Positions 45,524 through 55,018 are shown, counted from the stretch's first letter. The stretch: DNA of 64,000 bases from Thiotrichaceae bacterium UBA4486 (GCA_002389045.1 DGNS01000005.1:292288-356287); one strand, 5' to 3'. Notes: a model not told the origin generated them from the letters alone. A program made the numbers and translations.

Positions 45524-46096
45524 ATGACTCCTCTGATACTCAGGCTCGATATTGCAGGTTCGCCAGTCCGCTGGATCCCCTGGCAGGATGCCGTCTGCCT
45601 GCACAGCCGCGACATGATTGCCTGGACCGCCGGTGAAAGTATCTTCACCTTCCGTGGCGGCATCTGCCGCAAGACCGGAATTCGTTCCGAGATTGATATC
45701 AATTCAATTATTGCCATCAAGCGGTCCACTCCCGGAAAGTACACCAAGCGCACCATTCCGCCGTTAACCAACCGCGAGTTGTTCCTGCGTGATGCGCATA
45801 TCTGCATGTACTGCGGTAACGAGCACCGGGAGTCACATTTGACCCGCGATCACGTTGTTCCCCTGTCTAAAGGTGGTCGTGACCGCTGGTCCAACGTGGT
45901 TACCGCGTGCAAACACTGTAATACTCACAAGGGCAATCGAACACCGGAGCAGGCCAATATGCCATTGCTGGCCATACCGTATGTGCCTAACTGGGCGGAG
46001 TACCTGGCATTGTCCAACCGCAAGATACTCGCCGATCAGATGGAGTTTCTGAAATCCCAGTTCAGTGGCCGCCCCATGCCCTTCTACAACCAGTAG
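45524..46096 (+). CDS. HNH endonuclease family protein
   Basis: A 190-aa protein with a C-terminal HNH nuclease domain: CMYCGNEH, TRDHVVPLSKGGRD and NVVTACKHCNTHKGNR (residues about 95-145), with Zn-binding CxxC pairs. The N-terminal 80 residues (RWIPWQDAVCLHSRDMIAWT) match the chromosomal, non-phage HNH family common in Proteobacteria. Nothing mobile is adjacent. A small AAACTTT-ACA-AAAGTTT dyad lies upstream at about 45480. Biological role unknown. Confidence 0.88.
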   Translation: MTPLILRLDIAGSPVRWIPWQDAVCLHSRDMIAWTAGESIFTFRGGICRKTGIRSEIDINSIIAIKRSTPGKYTKRTIPPLTNRELFLRDAHICMYCGNEHRESHLTRDHVVPLSKGGRDRWSNVVTACKHCNTHKGNRTPEQANMPLLAIPYVPNWAEYLALSNRKILADQMEFLKSQFSGRPMPFYNQ

Positions 46097-46134
46097 CAGC
46101 ACGGCCCCGATCGGGGTTGTTATTTCGTCGGCCG

Positions 46135-47310
46135 ATGATACCCGATAACAGTTTACGTATGCGCAGCGTACAGGCGCCCGTCGTGCCGGAGATCGCTGAA
46201 CTCATACACCGGCATCCCGGTACCATTTCACTGGGACAGGGCGTCGCCTGGTACGGGCCGCCGGATCGCGCATTTGAGGCCGCCCGGGCGCACATGGAGC
46301 ACCCGGAAAACCAGTTATATACCCGTGTTGAGGGCATCCAGGCATTGCGTGATGCCATCCGGATCAAGCTGCGTGACGACAATGACATTGAGTTATCGGA
46401 TAGCCTCGGACTGGTGGTTACCGCGGGGGCCAATATGGGGTTCCTGAATGCCATCATGGCCATTGCCGATCCCGGCGATGAAATCATCCTGCTGGCGCCG
46501 TATTATTTCAATCACGAAATGACCGTCACCATGCTCGGCTGCCGGCCTTGCGTGGTGGAAACCGATGACAACTACCACCCGGTGCCGGAGGCCATCGAAG
46601 CGGCCATAACGGCAAAAACCCGCGCGGTTGTGACCATCTCGCCTAACAACCCCACCGGCGCGGTGTACAGCCGCAATCAACTCACGGCCATCAATCGGCT
46701 GTGCCGGGAGCGCGGTATTTATCACATTTCCGATGAAGCTTATGAATACTTCAACTTTACCGGTTCCCCGCATTACTCGGTTGGCAGCGAAACGGGGGCA
46801 CATGAACACACCATCAGCCTGTTCTCGTTATCAAAATCGTACGGTTTCGCCGCCTGGCGCATCGGTTACATGGTATTTCCACGACACCTTGCGGCCGCCA
46901 TTCTCAAGGTCCAGGACAGTAACCTCATTTGCGCCCCGACTGTCTCGCAGTATGCGGCACTCGGGGCCCTGCAAACCGGCAGGGAATACTGCCTGTCAAA
47001 GCAGCGTATAATCGCCGATAACCGCGCATATGCGCTCTCCGTCATTGAAAACCTGTCGCCCGTCACCGGTAAACCCGGGGCTGATGGGGCTTTCTACCTG
47101 TTTCTCGGCATAGACAGCCAAATCAGTGATGTTGAACTGAGCCAACGACTGGTTCGTGAACATGGCGTAGCGGTCATACCCGGCAGTCCTTTTGGTATCT
47201 CCCGCGGCTGTTACCTGCGTCTCTCCTATGGTGCCTTGCCAACGGACAAATTTGAACTTGCCATGGAAAGATTGGCCAAAGGCTTAATCTCTGTCACCAA
47301 TGCCTGTTAA
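46135..47310 (+). CDS. PLP-dependent aminotransferase (class I/II)
   Basis: Fold-type I aminotransferase of 391 aa. The PLP lysine is in FSLSKSYGFAAWRIGYM (SLSKSYG). Other motifs are TISPNNPTGAVYS, HISDEAYEYF and the C-terminal arginine in YLRLSYGAL. It most resembles aspartate or alanine-type aminotransferases. The ATG at 46135 is preferred; a TTG at 46117 is possible. A CCCCGATCGGGG palindrome lies just upstream at about 46104. Amino-acid specificity unknown. Confidence 0.9.
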   Translation: MIPDNSLRMRSVQAPVVPEIAELIHRHPGTISLGQGVAWYGPPDRAFEAARAHMEHPENQLYTRVEGIQALRDAIRIKLRDDNDIELSDSLGLVVTAGANMGFLNAIMAIADPGDEIILLAPYYFNHEMTVTMLGCRPCVVETDDNYHPVPEAIEAAITAKTRAVVTISPNNPTGAVYSRNQLTAINRLCRERGIYHISDEAYEYFNFTGSPHYSVGSETGAHEHTISLFSLSKSYGFAAWRIGYMVFPRHLAAAILKVQDSNLICAPTVSQYAALGALQTGREYCLSKQRIIADNRAYALSVIENLSPVTGKPGADGAFYLFLGIDSQISDVELSQRLVREHGVAVIPGSPFGISRGCYLRLSYGALPTDKFELAMERLAKGLISVTNAC

Positions 47311-47376
47311 GATAGCGCGACCCCGGTATCCCCGGGACTTATATAATTAAAAATACCTGAAAAATACGGAGTTCCC

Positions 47377-47748
47377 ATGATGAAATACCTGGTTTTCATT
47401 CTTTTCGCCATGCTGCCCGGTACAAACGCGCTCGCCCTTGACGAAAACGGTAATTACGCCGTCTGGGGCGTCGGCACGAAATCCTGCTTCCACTTCACCA
47501 AGGCATTCGAAAACAATGACTATGCCGATTACAGCAACTACGCGGAAGGGTTCCTCACCGCATTCAATATCACCGAACCAAAGACTTATAATATTTCCGG
47601 ACAATTATCACTGGAAGAAATCCTGGACTGGGTGGCTGACTCCTGCGAGTTGAAGCAGATGCATTCTTTCGAGCGGACCCTGCTGGATTTTATTGGCGAG
47701 CATATCGAGTCCCGGCAGCGCCGGGCCAGGACCTCGACAGGCCGGTAG
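47377..47748 (+). CDS. Small secreted protein with Cys pair (HdeA/Rap1a-like)
   Basis: A 123-aa exported protein with a signal peptide (MMKYLVFILFAMLPGTNALA). The mature part has two cysteines (KSCFHF and DSCELK) that could form a disulfide. The YAEGFLTAFN and WVADSCELKQMHSFERTLLD stretches resemble small Rap1a/HdeA-like secreted proteins, but similarity by eye is weak. It ends in a basic tail. No operon partner. Function unknown. Confidence 0.6.
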   Translation: MMKYLVFILFAMLPGTNALALDENGNYAVWGVGTKSCFHFTKAFENNDYADYSNYAEGFLTAFNITEPKTYNISGQLSLEEILDWVADSCELKQMHSFERTLLDFIGEHIESRQRRARTSTGR

Positions 47749-47960
47749 ATTCAATGTTTTGCGCCAAATACCTGATGATATTCAGATAATTACGCCTGCA
47801 TCCTTCATTGATGGAAATAGCAGCCCGAATCTTTTTCTGGGGTGAATTAATTCCTGTCTCAACTGCGCAATATTATTGATTATAATCAACAAATCAGTCA
47901 TGATTAGCTATGTAGATTCTGGGGATATTCTCAGCCTTTGCTCACATGGGAGATAAAAAT

Positions 47961-48248
47961 ATGCAAACCAATGTCATCAAAATTACCTTACTCGCCACCT
48001 CAATTGCTCTGCTCGGCGGTTGTGCCACGGTTACACCGGAACAGCTGGCAGAAGTTCGCTCCATCGCCACCTCCGCTGCCGGCGACGCAAACCAGGCCAT
48101 GGGCATGGCTAACAACGCTCTGCAGGTCGCCAATGAGGCCAACATAACCGCCATCGAGGCACAGAAAACTTCCGAACTGGCGCTGGACTGCTGCAACCAG
48201 AATTCCCAGAAGCTGGATCGCATGTTTCAGAAAGCCATGATGAAATAA
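47961..48248 (+). CDS. OprI/Lpp-type alanine-zipper lipoprotein
   Basis: Major outer-membrane lipoprotein-like protein, 95 aa. The signal peptide ends in ALLGGC. The mature chain is an Ala-rich helical zipper (TSAAGDANQAMGMANNALQV), as in OprI/Lpp, and ends RMFQKAMMK. The terminal lysine is the residue by which Lpp is attached to peptidoglycan. GGGAG lies 8 bp before the ATG at 47961. A strong terminator follows. It is convergent with an L,D-transpeptidase gene, the enzyme class that performs the attachment. Confidence 0.88.
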   Translation: MQTNVIKITLLATSIALLGGCATVTPEQLAEVRSIATSAAGDANQAMGMANNALQVANEANITAIEAQKTSELALDCCNQNSQKLDRMFQKAMMK

Positions 48249-48267
48249 TCCGTCATCAGACAACACT

Positions 48268-48297
48268 AAAAAAGCCCCGCACAGCGGGGCTTTTTTT
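48268..48297 (+). terminator. Rho-independent terminator of the OprI-like gene
   Basis: AAAGCCCCGC-ACA-GCGGGGCTTT with A- and T-runs on the two sides, so it can serve both strands. It lies 20 bp after the OprI-like stop and 97 bp after the end of the convergent L,D-transpeptidase gene. Confidence 0.93.
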
Positions 48298-48393
48298 ATG
48301 GTTGATTCGCGGGCAGGTATCGCCGGCAGGCAGGGAACAAGGCGTCAAACCGCTGCATACGATCCGGGACCATCATCATCGCGTCCAGGCTTT

Positions 48394-49503
48394 TCATTGC
48401 GCAACCCGTTCCCGGTAAAACTTCAACGGGTGAATATGATTATCCAGCCGCAGGTCGAGTTTTTGCTGCTGATCGAGTATCGCCTGATCCACCACGGAGT
48501 CCACTGCGGTCGCCGCGGTATCACCGGTCACCACTATTTCATCATCCATCCCGATATCCGCTATCGTGGTGGTCGGGTCTATTCTGGTGAAACCGATGGC
48601 TACGGGAATACCCCTGGGCTGGCGAACGACCTCACGCACCAGGTTCCAGTCTATATCGTATTGCCGTTCATCGGTGGCATTGACAATTAACTTGACCACC
48701 GGTGTCAGATTATTCTCGAACATATCCGCGTCTTCGTCCAGGTAAGGATGCGCTTCGAGATAAAGAACACCATCGAGTTCACCGATCTTGTAGGGCTGGT
48801 TGACGATTTCCACTCGCGTGCCCAGCTGAACCTGCTGGAACAGAGTTTCGATATCTTCCGGGTAGAGCCGTATACAACCATGACTGACCCGCATGCCGAT
48901 ACCAAACGGCTTGTTAGTGCCATGGATCAGGTATTCCGGCAGTCCGAGTCGCATGGCATGGTCACCGAGCGGATTATCCGGGCCGGCCTCGACAACTTTC
49001 GGCAGCGGGTCACCGGCTTCGGCATGTTCCTCGCGAATGGATTCGGGCGGATACCATTTGGGGTATTGTTTTTTCTCGATGATTTTCGTCTTGATATACG
49101 GCGTATCCCAGCCTTCGCGACCGACGCCCAGCGGATAGGTGACCACTTCCTGCACACCGTCCCTGCCGGCGCCGGTATAATAATAAAGGCGCATCTCCGG
49201 TATATTAAGCACAATTCCATCGCGCTCGGTATCCGGAAGTATGAATTTCAGGGGTAATTTAACCTCGACATTTTCACCGGGCAGCCAGGTATCCAGTTCC
49301 GGGTTGAGCAGTTTTATATCCTGGTAACCCAGTCCATTTCGCCTGGCAATATCGAGCAGAGTATCCTTGAGTTCCGCGCGCACCGAGCTGATCTCGCCAA
49401 TCACCGTGTCCTGCCGGTTTTGCAGGGTGTATTTGGCCGCCATGGCGGCCGGTATTATTCCGGCCAGAATCACCAGCAGAATAGATTGTTTAATCAGTAC
49501 CAT
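48394..49503 (-). CDS. L,D-transpeptidase (ErfK/YbiS/YcfS/YnhG type)
   Basis: Periplasmic enzyme of 369 aa that crosslinks peptidoglycan or attaches Lpp. A signal peptide (MVLIKQSILLVILAGIIPAA) is followed by a LysM-like segment (LLDIARRNGLGYQDIKLLNP). The YkuD catalytic domain carries the Cys in MRVSHGCIRLYPEDI and the His in EYLIHGTNKPFGIG. I chose ATG 49503; a TTG two codons earlier is possible. The adjacent lipoprotein with terminal Lys supports a YbiS-like anchoring role. Confidence 0.92.
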   Translation of the reverse strand: MVLIKQSILLVILAGIIPAAMAAKYTLQNRQDTVIGEISSVRAELKDTLLDIARRNGLGYQDIKLLNPELDTWLPGENVEVKLPLKFILPDTERDGIVLNIPEMRLYYYTGAGRDGVQEVVTYPLGVGREGWDTPYIKTKIIEKKQYPKWYPPESIREEHAEAGDPLPKVVEAGPDNPLGDHAMRLGLPEYLIHGTNKPFGIGMRVSHGCIRLYPEDIETLFQQVQLGTRVEIVNQPYKIGELDGVLYLEAHPYLDEDADMFENNLTPVVKLIVNATDERQYDIDWNLVREVVRQPRGIPVAIGFTRIDPTTTIADIGMDDEIVVTGDTAATAVDSVVDQAILDQQQKLDLRLDNHIHPLKFYRERVAQ

Positions 49504-49821
49504 AAACAATAAAGACCTTTCACGGGGTTTTTAGTTTGAAAAATCCGTCGGAAATTATCAAGTTATTTGCGACTTGACAGAATAGCGGTTCATCATAACA
49601 GTGCGGCTCGGGGACAAACAGGCATACCCGGGCCGGCCAGGTTGGATACTGACAGCCTGGCCCCGGGCGTACCCCGTGTCCGGCCGCCGGTTTTGCAGTT
49701 TACTCCTTGATCACTTTGTATGGATACAGGATAGTCAGCGCAGTGACTATCTGCTACCCGACACCAGTCCATAGCAATGTCAATTTTCAATGGTGAATCC
49801 TCGCCATACATGCTCTGCCAT
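49504..49821. other. 318-bp divergent spacer
   Basis: Promoter region between the L,D-transpeptidase and the phytase-like gene. It holds a GC-rich imperfect hairpin (about 49623-49678, CCCGGGCCGGCCAGG pairing with CCTGGCCCCGGG). It also holds a perfect dyad GATAGTCA-N6-TGACTATC at 49730-49751, 71 bp before the next start, which could be an operator. No gene is seen; a 107-codon minus-strand frame here has no recognisable features. Confidence 0.5.
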
Positions 49822-50817
49822 ATGAAAATATTACCGCACACGGCTGTCTCCGTACTTGCCTGTTGCCTGTTATCGATGAGTATTCGGGTCCAGGCCATGG
49901 ATTTACGCTCCGGCACACTGCCATTGAATGGTGAAGTAATTCAGCAATACGCGAACGAGGGGTTACAAATTCTTGGCCTGCTGGAACTCGGCAACTTGGT
50001 CACGGAAGATTATAACATTGCCGAGCTTTCAGGACTTGCCTGGGATGAAGATGAAAACATACTTTATTGTGTTTCCGACAAGGGTTACCTGGTACACCTG
50101 CGGCCGGTTTTTGACGGTCAACGACTGGAAAAAGTATTGCTGCTGGAGACGTTTGTACTGAGGAACGCAGCCGGTAAAGAATTGTCCGGTGACTACATTG
50201 ACAGTGAAGGACTGGCGGCCATCAATGACAACAACGGGATACGTGGCGATACCGAACTGCTGGTGTCATTCGAACGCATTCCAAGAATAAACCGTTACAC
50301 CACCCGGGGCAGATATGTCGATACAATGGCCATCCCGGGATTCCTGCAACGCCCCGAACATTACCGGAACCCCAATACATCCCTGGAATCGGTCATATTC
50401 CATGAGCATTACGGCACACTCACAGCACCTGAAAAACTTTCCGGGCAATATCCGGAAAATGAATTCCGCCTGTTCAGCCTGGCCGGGAAGTTGTGGCAAT
50501 TCCCAAACGCCGGCGGGAAACACGGCTCCATAACCGGCCTGACAACAACCGCCGATGGCAAGGTGCTGGTGCTGGAAAGAATATTCCCGAACATATTTAC
50601 GGGTTTCGGTTTTGCGCTGCACCTGGTCGAGCCGGACGCAGGGTCGGAGGGCCGTCGCCTGTTAGTGCATATCGGTCCGGGCCGCGGTTATATCAATGAA
50701 AATTTCGAGGCCATCAGCCATCACCGCGACAACCGCTTTTTCATGATCAGCGATAATAACCGCAATGCACTGCAACGCACGCTGCTGCTCTATTTCACAT
50801 TGTCCGCCCTGGAGTAA
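49822..50817 (+). CDS. Esterase-like activity of phytase domain protein
   Basis: Exported protein of 331 aa with a signal peptide (MKILPHTAVSVLACCLLSMS, cleavage near VQA). The beta-propeller-like body matches the phytase-esterase-like family: AELSGLAWDEDENILYCVSD, DSEGLAAINDN, NTSLESVIFH and ENFEAISHH. The repeated (S/F)xx(L/I)xxx Glu/Asp positions are typical. The ATG at 49822 begins the signal peptide; an ATG at 49810 adds four residues. Substrate unknown. Confidence 0.8.
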   Translation: MKILPHTAVSVLACCLLSMSIRVQAMDLRSGTLPLNGEVIQQYANEGLQILGLLELGNLVTEDYNIAELSGLAWDEDENILYCVSDKGYLVHLRPVFDGQRLEKVLLLETFVLRNAAGKELSGDYIDSEGLAAINDNNGIRGDTELLVSFERIPRINRYTTRGRYVDTMAIPGFLQRPEHYRNPNTSLESVIFHEHYGTLTAPEKLSGQYPENEFRLFSLAGKLWQFPNAGGKHGSITGLTTTADGKVLVLERIFPNIFTGFGFALHLVEPDAGSEGRRLLVHIGPGRGYINENFEAISHHRDNRFFMISDNNRNALQRTLLLYFTLSALE

Positions 50818-50870
50818 TAATAATGATCGGGCATCGATCCGTGCAGAACCCGGCTTGATTCAGAGCCTGC

Positions 50871-51404
50871 TTATTTTTCATCCAGCCGCGGCATCAATTC
50901 CACCAGGTTACACGGACGTGTTCGATAATCCAGTTGCTGACTGATCAACTCATCCCAGGCCGTGATACAGGCCCCTGTAGAGCCGGGTAATACGAAAACG
51001 AATGTGCGATTGGCGACCCCGGAAAGCGCACGGGACTGCATGGTCGAAGTGCCGATCTGTTGCCAGGAAATGGCCCTGAAACGTTCGCCAAAACCGGGAA
51101 CTTCCTTGTCCAGCAATACGCTGACAGCTTCCGGTGTACCATCACGCCCGGTAATACCCGTTCCGCCCGTGGTAATAATGGCATTGATTTGCGGTTCATT
51201 GATCCAGGCCGATACCACAGCGCGGATCGCATAAACATCATCCCTGACAATTTGCTTGTCATGAACCCGGTGGCCGGCGGTATTGACCCGCTCGACCAGT
51301 GTATTTCCCGATTTGTCGTTTTCCGGTGTGCGTGAATCGGACACAGTCAATACCGCTATATTCAGCGGCCGGAATTCCCGGTCATTTGTTTTTTTGTCGG
51401 ACAT
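50871..51404 (-). CDS. moaB: Molybdenum cofactor biosynthesis protein B
   Basis: MoaB/MogA-family protein of 177 aa (E. coli MoaB 170), which adenylates molybdopterin. The molybdopterin-binding motif is ITTGGTGITGRDGTPEAV, and LPGSTGACITAWDELI follows. ATG 51404 gives MSDKKTNDREFRPL. It is divergent from the S4-domain gene with a 58-bp spacer. No other moa genes are in the window. Confidence 0.92.
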   Translation of the reverse strand: MSDKKTNDREFRPLNIAVLTVSDSRTPENDKSGNTLVERVNTAGHRVHDKQIVRDDVYAIRAVVSAWINEPQINAIITTGGTGITGRDGTPEAVSVLLDKEVPGFGERFRAISWQQIGTSTMQSRALSGVANRTFVFVLPGSTGACITAWDELISQQLDYRTRPCNLVELMPRLDEK

Positions 51405-51462
51405 ATCGAAGCCTGTACAATTAACCAATGAACATGATCTCACTGTCTACCCGGGTATTGCA

Positions 51463-51882
51463 ATGAGCAATACGTGCGCGACCGCCCCTGAAGACAGCAT
51501 GCGACTGGACAAATGGTTATGGTGTGCGCGGTTTTATAAATCCAGAAGTCTCGCCGCCGATGCCATCAAGGGTGGAAAAATCAGGGTCAATGGCGATCGA
51601 CCCAAACCCGCGAAAATGATCGGTATCGGAGATCAAATCGTTATTCGCAAAGGCGCCTTCCGTCATGAAATTACCATTCTGCAGCTTCCCCGCAATCGCT
51701 TGTCCGCGGACAAGGCGGTGGGATTATATGAAGAAAGCGCAGACAGCCACGCCACCCGCGAACAGCTGAAACAACAGTTGAAAAGCGAGGCCGCCATGTT
51801 TCCGCAGACACACGGCCGCCCGACCAAGCGTGACCGTCGCGACCTGATAAAATTCAGGAAAGGACGCACATCGCAGGAATAA
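51463..51882 (+). CDS. hslR: S4-domain RNA-binding protein, Hsp15-like
   Basis: A 139-aa S4-domain protein like heat-shock protein 15, which rescues nascent chains on free 50S subunits. The S4 core is MRLDKWLWCARFYKSRSLAA followed by DAIKGGKIRVNG. The basic C-terminal extension ends GRPTKRDRRDLIKFRKGRTS, typical of Hsp15. ATG 51463 is preferred; ATG 51499 starts exactly at the S4 domain. Divergent from moaB. Confidence 0.9.
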   Translation: MSNTCATAPEDSMRLDKWLWCARFYKSRSLAADAIKGGKIRVNGDRPKPAKMIGIGDQIVIRKGAFRHEITILQLPRNRLSADKAVGLYEESADSHATREQLKQQLKSEAAMFPQTHGRPTKRDRRDLIKFRKGRTSQE

Positions 51883-51983
51883 CGGATACCAGTTAAATGG
51901 CTGTTGCCCGGTTTCGAACAGATCAACCAGACGTCCAGTGGTCAGGCGATGCAGTGGTTATCAGGATTTTAGCAATGCACGGA

Positions 51984-52598
51984 TCAATCGCCGGTAAAAA
52001 GGAAAGCTTCGTCCCAGTCACCGGCGAAGAACAGTTTTTCATGTTCACTGCGCCGCCTGGCCGACAGTTCACGATCCCTGATATCGTCCGGCAGTTCATT
52101 TTCCGGTAACTGGTAGCCCACAGCCATCATCGCCATAGTGGTGTACCGGTCCGGAACGTGGAATGCCTCGCGGGCCTTGTCGGCGTCATAGCCACCCATC
52201 TGATGCACCATCAGCCCCCTGCTCGTGGCCTCCAGACAAATACTCATACTGGCGGCCCCGGTATCGTATTCTCCCCAGCGGTTCGGTTTGCCGTTACCGG
52301 AAAATACGCTGTTCGCACAAACGAGGATGAGCACCGGCGCATTGACCGCCCAGGAGCGGTTGCCCTCGGCGAGGCAATCGCAGGCGTGTTGCCATGCGGA
52401 TTCATTACTGAAGCGATCACAAACAATATACCGCCATGGCTCGTCGCCGAAACAGGATGGCGCCCACCTCGCCGCTTCCAGCAATGATTGCAAGTCTTTA
52501 TGATCAACCGGTTTATCAGCGGCATAGGCGCGACCGCTCCAGCGTGAGGCCAGCAGTTCATTGATTGGTGCAGATGTCAGTGCTTTTTTTTCTATCAT
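51984..52598 (-). CDS. Nitroreductase family protein
   Basis: FMN-dependent oxidoreductase of 204 aa. The FMN-binding segments are SRWSGRAYA near residue 18 and EAARWAPSCFGDEPWRYIV. The YDTGAASMSICLEATSRGLM helix is typical. AAGGAG lies 6 bp before the ATG at 52598. It is divergent from the MoxR gene with a 71-bp spacer. Physiological substrate unknown. Confidence 0.9.
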   Translation of the reverse strand: MIEKKALTSAPINELLASRWSGRAYAADKPVDHKDLQSLLEAARWAPSCFGDEPWRYIVCDRFSNESAWQHACDCLAEGNRSWAVNAPVLILVCANSVFSGNGKPNRWGEYDTGAASMSICLEATSRGLMVHQMGGYDADKAREAFHVPDRYTTMAMMAVGYQLPENELPDDIRDRELSARRRSEHEKLFFAGDWDEAFLFTGD

Positions 52599-52669
52599 GA
52601 GAACTCCTTCATTAACATTGATCAGGGTTGCGTTTATACTTGAGCGAATATCACGCCGCACAGCCGATA

Positions 52670-53602
52670 ATGTCCAGTAACCCAATATACCAAAAGTTGA
52701 CCGGGAATATCGGCCGCGTCATCAGAAGCCAGGACAAGCCGATACGCTGGCTGCTGGCCTGTTTCTTCAGTGGCAATCATGTTCTGCTCGAGGATGTCCC
52801 GGGTACCGGCAAGACAACGCTGGCCAAGACACTGGCAAAATCCATTAACGCGGATTTTCACCGTATCCAGTTTACGCCCGACCTGCTTCCCAACGATATT
52901 CTCGGTGTCTCCATTTATAACCAGAAAGATCAGCAGTTTCATTTCCATCCCGGCCCCGTGTTCACCCATATTCTGCTCGCGGATGAAATCAATCGCGCAT
53001 CACCAAGGACCCAGTCCGCGTTACTGGAGTCCATGGCGGAATCCCAGGTCAGTATCGATGGTGAGATTCGCAAACTCCATGAACTCTTCTTCGTGATCGC
53101 CACACAGAACCCGGTGGAATACCACGGTACCTACCCGTTGCCCGAAGCCCAGATGGATCGCTTCGGCATGTCCTTCTCCCTGGGCTTCCCGGAGAAGCAG
53201 GATGAACTCGCCATTCTCGATGATCAGCGTCAGTCCCACCCACTGGAACATGTGCATGCCTGTGTCGACATCGATGAGGTACTTGAGTTCAGGGCTATTG
53301 TTCGTAGTACCGGTATCAGTGACGAGATCAAAAATTACATCGTCGACCTGGTAAGGGAAACCCGCCTTGCGCCCGGTGTCATCAATGGCGGCAGCCCGCG
53401 TGCTTCCCTGGCCCTGATGAAAGTAGCCCAGGCTATCGCCCGCTTTGATGGACTCGATTACGTGACCCCGGATCACGTTCAGGAGATTGCGGTTCCGGTC
53501 ATTGCTCATCGAATCATGCTCGATCCACAGGCAAGGTTTTCAGGCAGGGACACTGCCCAGGTAGTTAACCAGGTGCTGGAGACCGTTCCGGTACCCATCT
53601 AA
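52670..53602 (+). CDS. MoxR-family AAA+ ATPase
   Basis: AAA+ chaperone-like ATPase of 310 aa. Walker A is EDVPGTGKTTLAKTLA, Walker B is ILLADEINRASPRTQSALLE, and sensor 1 is FFVIATQNPVEYHGTYPLPE. It is the first gene of the MoxR-DUF58-TgpA operon. Such MoxR proteins usually act with DUF58/VWA partners on envelope or metal-enzyme assembly. The ATG at 52670 gives the family N-terminus. Confidence 0.93.
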   Translation: MSSNPIYQKLTGNIGRVIRSQDKPIRWLLACFFSGNHVLLEDVPGTGKTTLAKTLAKSINADFHRIQFTPDLLPNDILGVSIYNQKDQQFHFHPGPVFTHILLADEINRASPRTQSALLESMAESQVSIDGEIRKLHELFFVIATQNPVEYHGTYPLPEAQMDRFGMSFSLGFPEKQDELAILDDQRQSHPLEHVHACVDIDEVLEFRAIVRSTGISDEIKNYIVDLVRETRLAPGVINGGSPRASLALMKVAQAIARFDGLDYVTPDHVQEIAVPVIAHRIMLDPQARFSGRDTAQVVNQVLETVPVPI

Positions 53603-53644
53603 ATAGCTGTTCCTGATCCGTGTACAACCCGGGGGTCATCGGCC

Positions 53645-55018
53645 ATGTTAAAAAAGCTGCTGTTCCGGAATTTCAGGTTACTTTACAAAGCCGGCCGTGC
53701 CCTGCGTTCAAGATTCACCGGTAACGGGCTGATGATCCTGACTGCCGCCATCACCGCGGGCGTATTCGGCTTCGATACCTGGCAAACCCTGTCGCACCAG
53801 GTATTCAGCCTGCTGTTTTTCATTATTGCTGTCGCCCTGCTCTGCTCGTTCGGTTTTCGTAACAAACTCACTGTACGCCGATTGCTGCCGGATTTCGCCA
53901 CGGCGGGACAACCTGTCAGGTATGACCTGATTATTGAAAACCCTGATGACCGGGAACAGGTGGAACTCGAAGTCGAGGATCAACTGCAAACCACATTCCC
54001 GACCTATGCAGAATTCCACGCGCTAAAGGACCCCATGGATCATCGACGTAACTGGTTTGATCGATCCGTCGGCTATCCGCGCTTGATGAACCTGATCCGG
54101 CAACGCCGTGGTGGTTTCATACAATCCGGAGGGAGGTTTTCACTGCCGGCGCACGGACGGCATCGATACACCTGTACACTGACGCCGGTACACCGCGGCT
54201 ACCTGAATTTTACCGGCGTCAGATTATTAAAGCCTGACCCTCTCGGCCTGGTTTACTCTGCAAGCGAGATCCGGCTTCGTGAACGACTGCTGGTCTTTCC
54301 CAGACACGTTAATCTGGGCAAACTGAATCTTCCCGGCAGTCGCAAATACCAGCCGCAGGGACGCGTCATGTCGACCAGTGTCGGCGATTCAGAAGAATTT
54401 CTTTCGTTACGCGAATACCGTGCCGGAGACCCGTTGAAAAAAATTCACTGGAAAAGCTTTGCCAGACTGAATATACCGGTCATCAAGGAGTACCATGATG
54501 AATACTGCGTTCGCCAGGGCCTGATCCTGGATACATGGAACGGGAGCGGTGACAACGGGCTGTTTGAGGATGGGGTATCGGCGGCTGCGTCGTTCGCCAT
54601 CGCCTGCATCCGGCAGGATACGATTCTGGATCTCATGTTTGCGGGTGAAAAATCCTATCGCTTCAATGCCGGCCGTGGTTCCCTGACACTGGAAAACATG
54701 CTGGAAATTCTCGCCTGTGTGCAGGCCTCCAATGAGGACAATCTGGAGGCCCTGCAAAATATGGCTGTCAATGTCAGCAGCGAGTGCAGCGTGTTCATTT
54801 GTATCCTGCTGGACTGGGATGCCCGCCGGCAGTCGTTAATCCGGACCTTGCGTCAACGCGGCATGACTGTGCTGTGTATTGTCATCACGCCGGGCCCCGC
54901 TCTGACTGAAATGGATACAACGCCCCTGCTGGACCATCCACAATATCTTGTCCAGGTCAGGCAAACCGATTTTGATCGTGATCTGCAATCCGTGAGCAAC
55001 AGGACCGGCCCGCCATGA
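53645..55018 (+). CDS. DUF58 domain membrane protein
   Basis: A 457-aa protein with two membrane helices at about residues 28-70, then a large domain. The DUF58 signature is FLSLREYRAGDPLKKIHWKS followed by FARLNIPVIKEY. The final part is a degenerate von Willebrand A-like domain (LILDTWNGSG). The usual partner of MoxR, lying 42 bp after it and overlapping the next gene by 4 bp (ATGA). Role in envelope biology is inferred from the operon. Confidence 0.92.
   Translation: MLKKLLFRNFRLLYKAGRALRSRFTGNGLMILTAAITAGVFGFDTWQTLSHQVFSLLFFIIAVALLCSFGFRNKLTVRRLLPDFATAGQPVRYDLIIENPDDREQVELEVEDQLQTTFPTYAEFHALKDPMDHRRNWFDRSVGYPRLMNLIRQRRGGFIQSGGRFSLPAHGRHRYTCTLTPVHRGYLNFTGVRLLKPDPLGLVYSASEIRLRERLLVFPRHVNLGKLNLPGSRKYQPQGRVMSTSVGDSEEFLSLREYRAGDPLKKIHWKSFARLNIPVIKEYHDEYCVRQGLILDTWNGSGDNGLFEDGVSAAASFAIACIRQDTILDLMFAGEKSYRFNAGRGSLTLENMLEILACVQASNEDNLEALQNMAVNVSSECSVFICILLDWDARRQSLIRTLRQRGMTVLCIVITPGPALTEMDTTPLLDHPQYLVQVRQTDFDRDLQSVSNRTGPP

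Noticed and set aside
46104..46115. CCCCGATCGGGG as a terminator of the HNH gene
   Set aside because: It is a short palindrome with no loop and no proper T-run, and it overlaps the likely leader of the aminotransferase gene.
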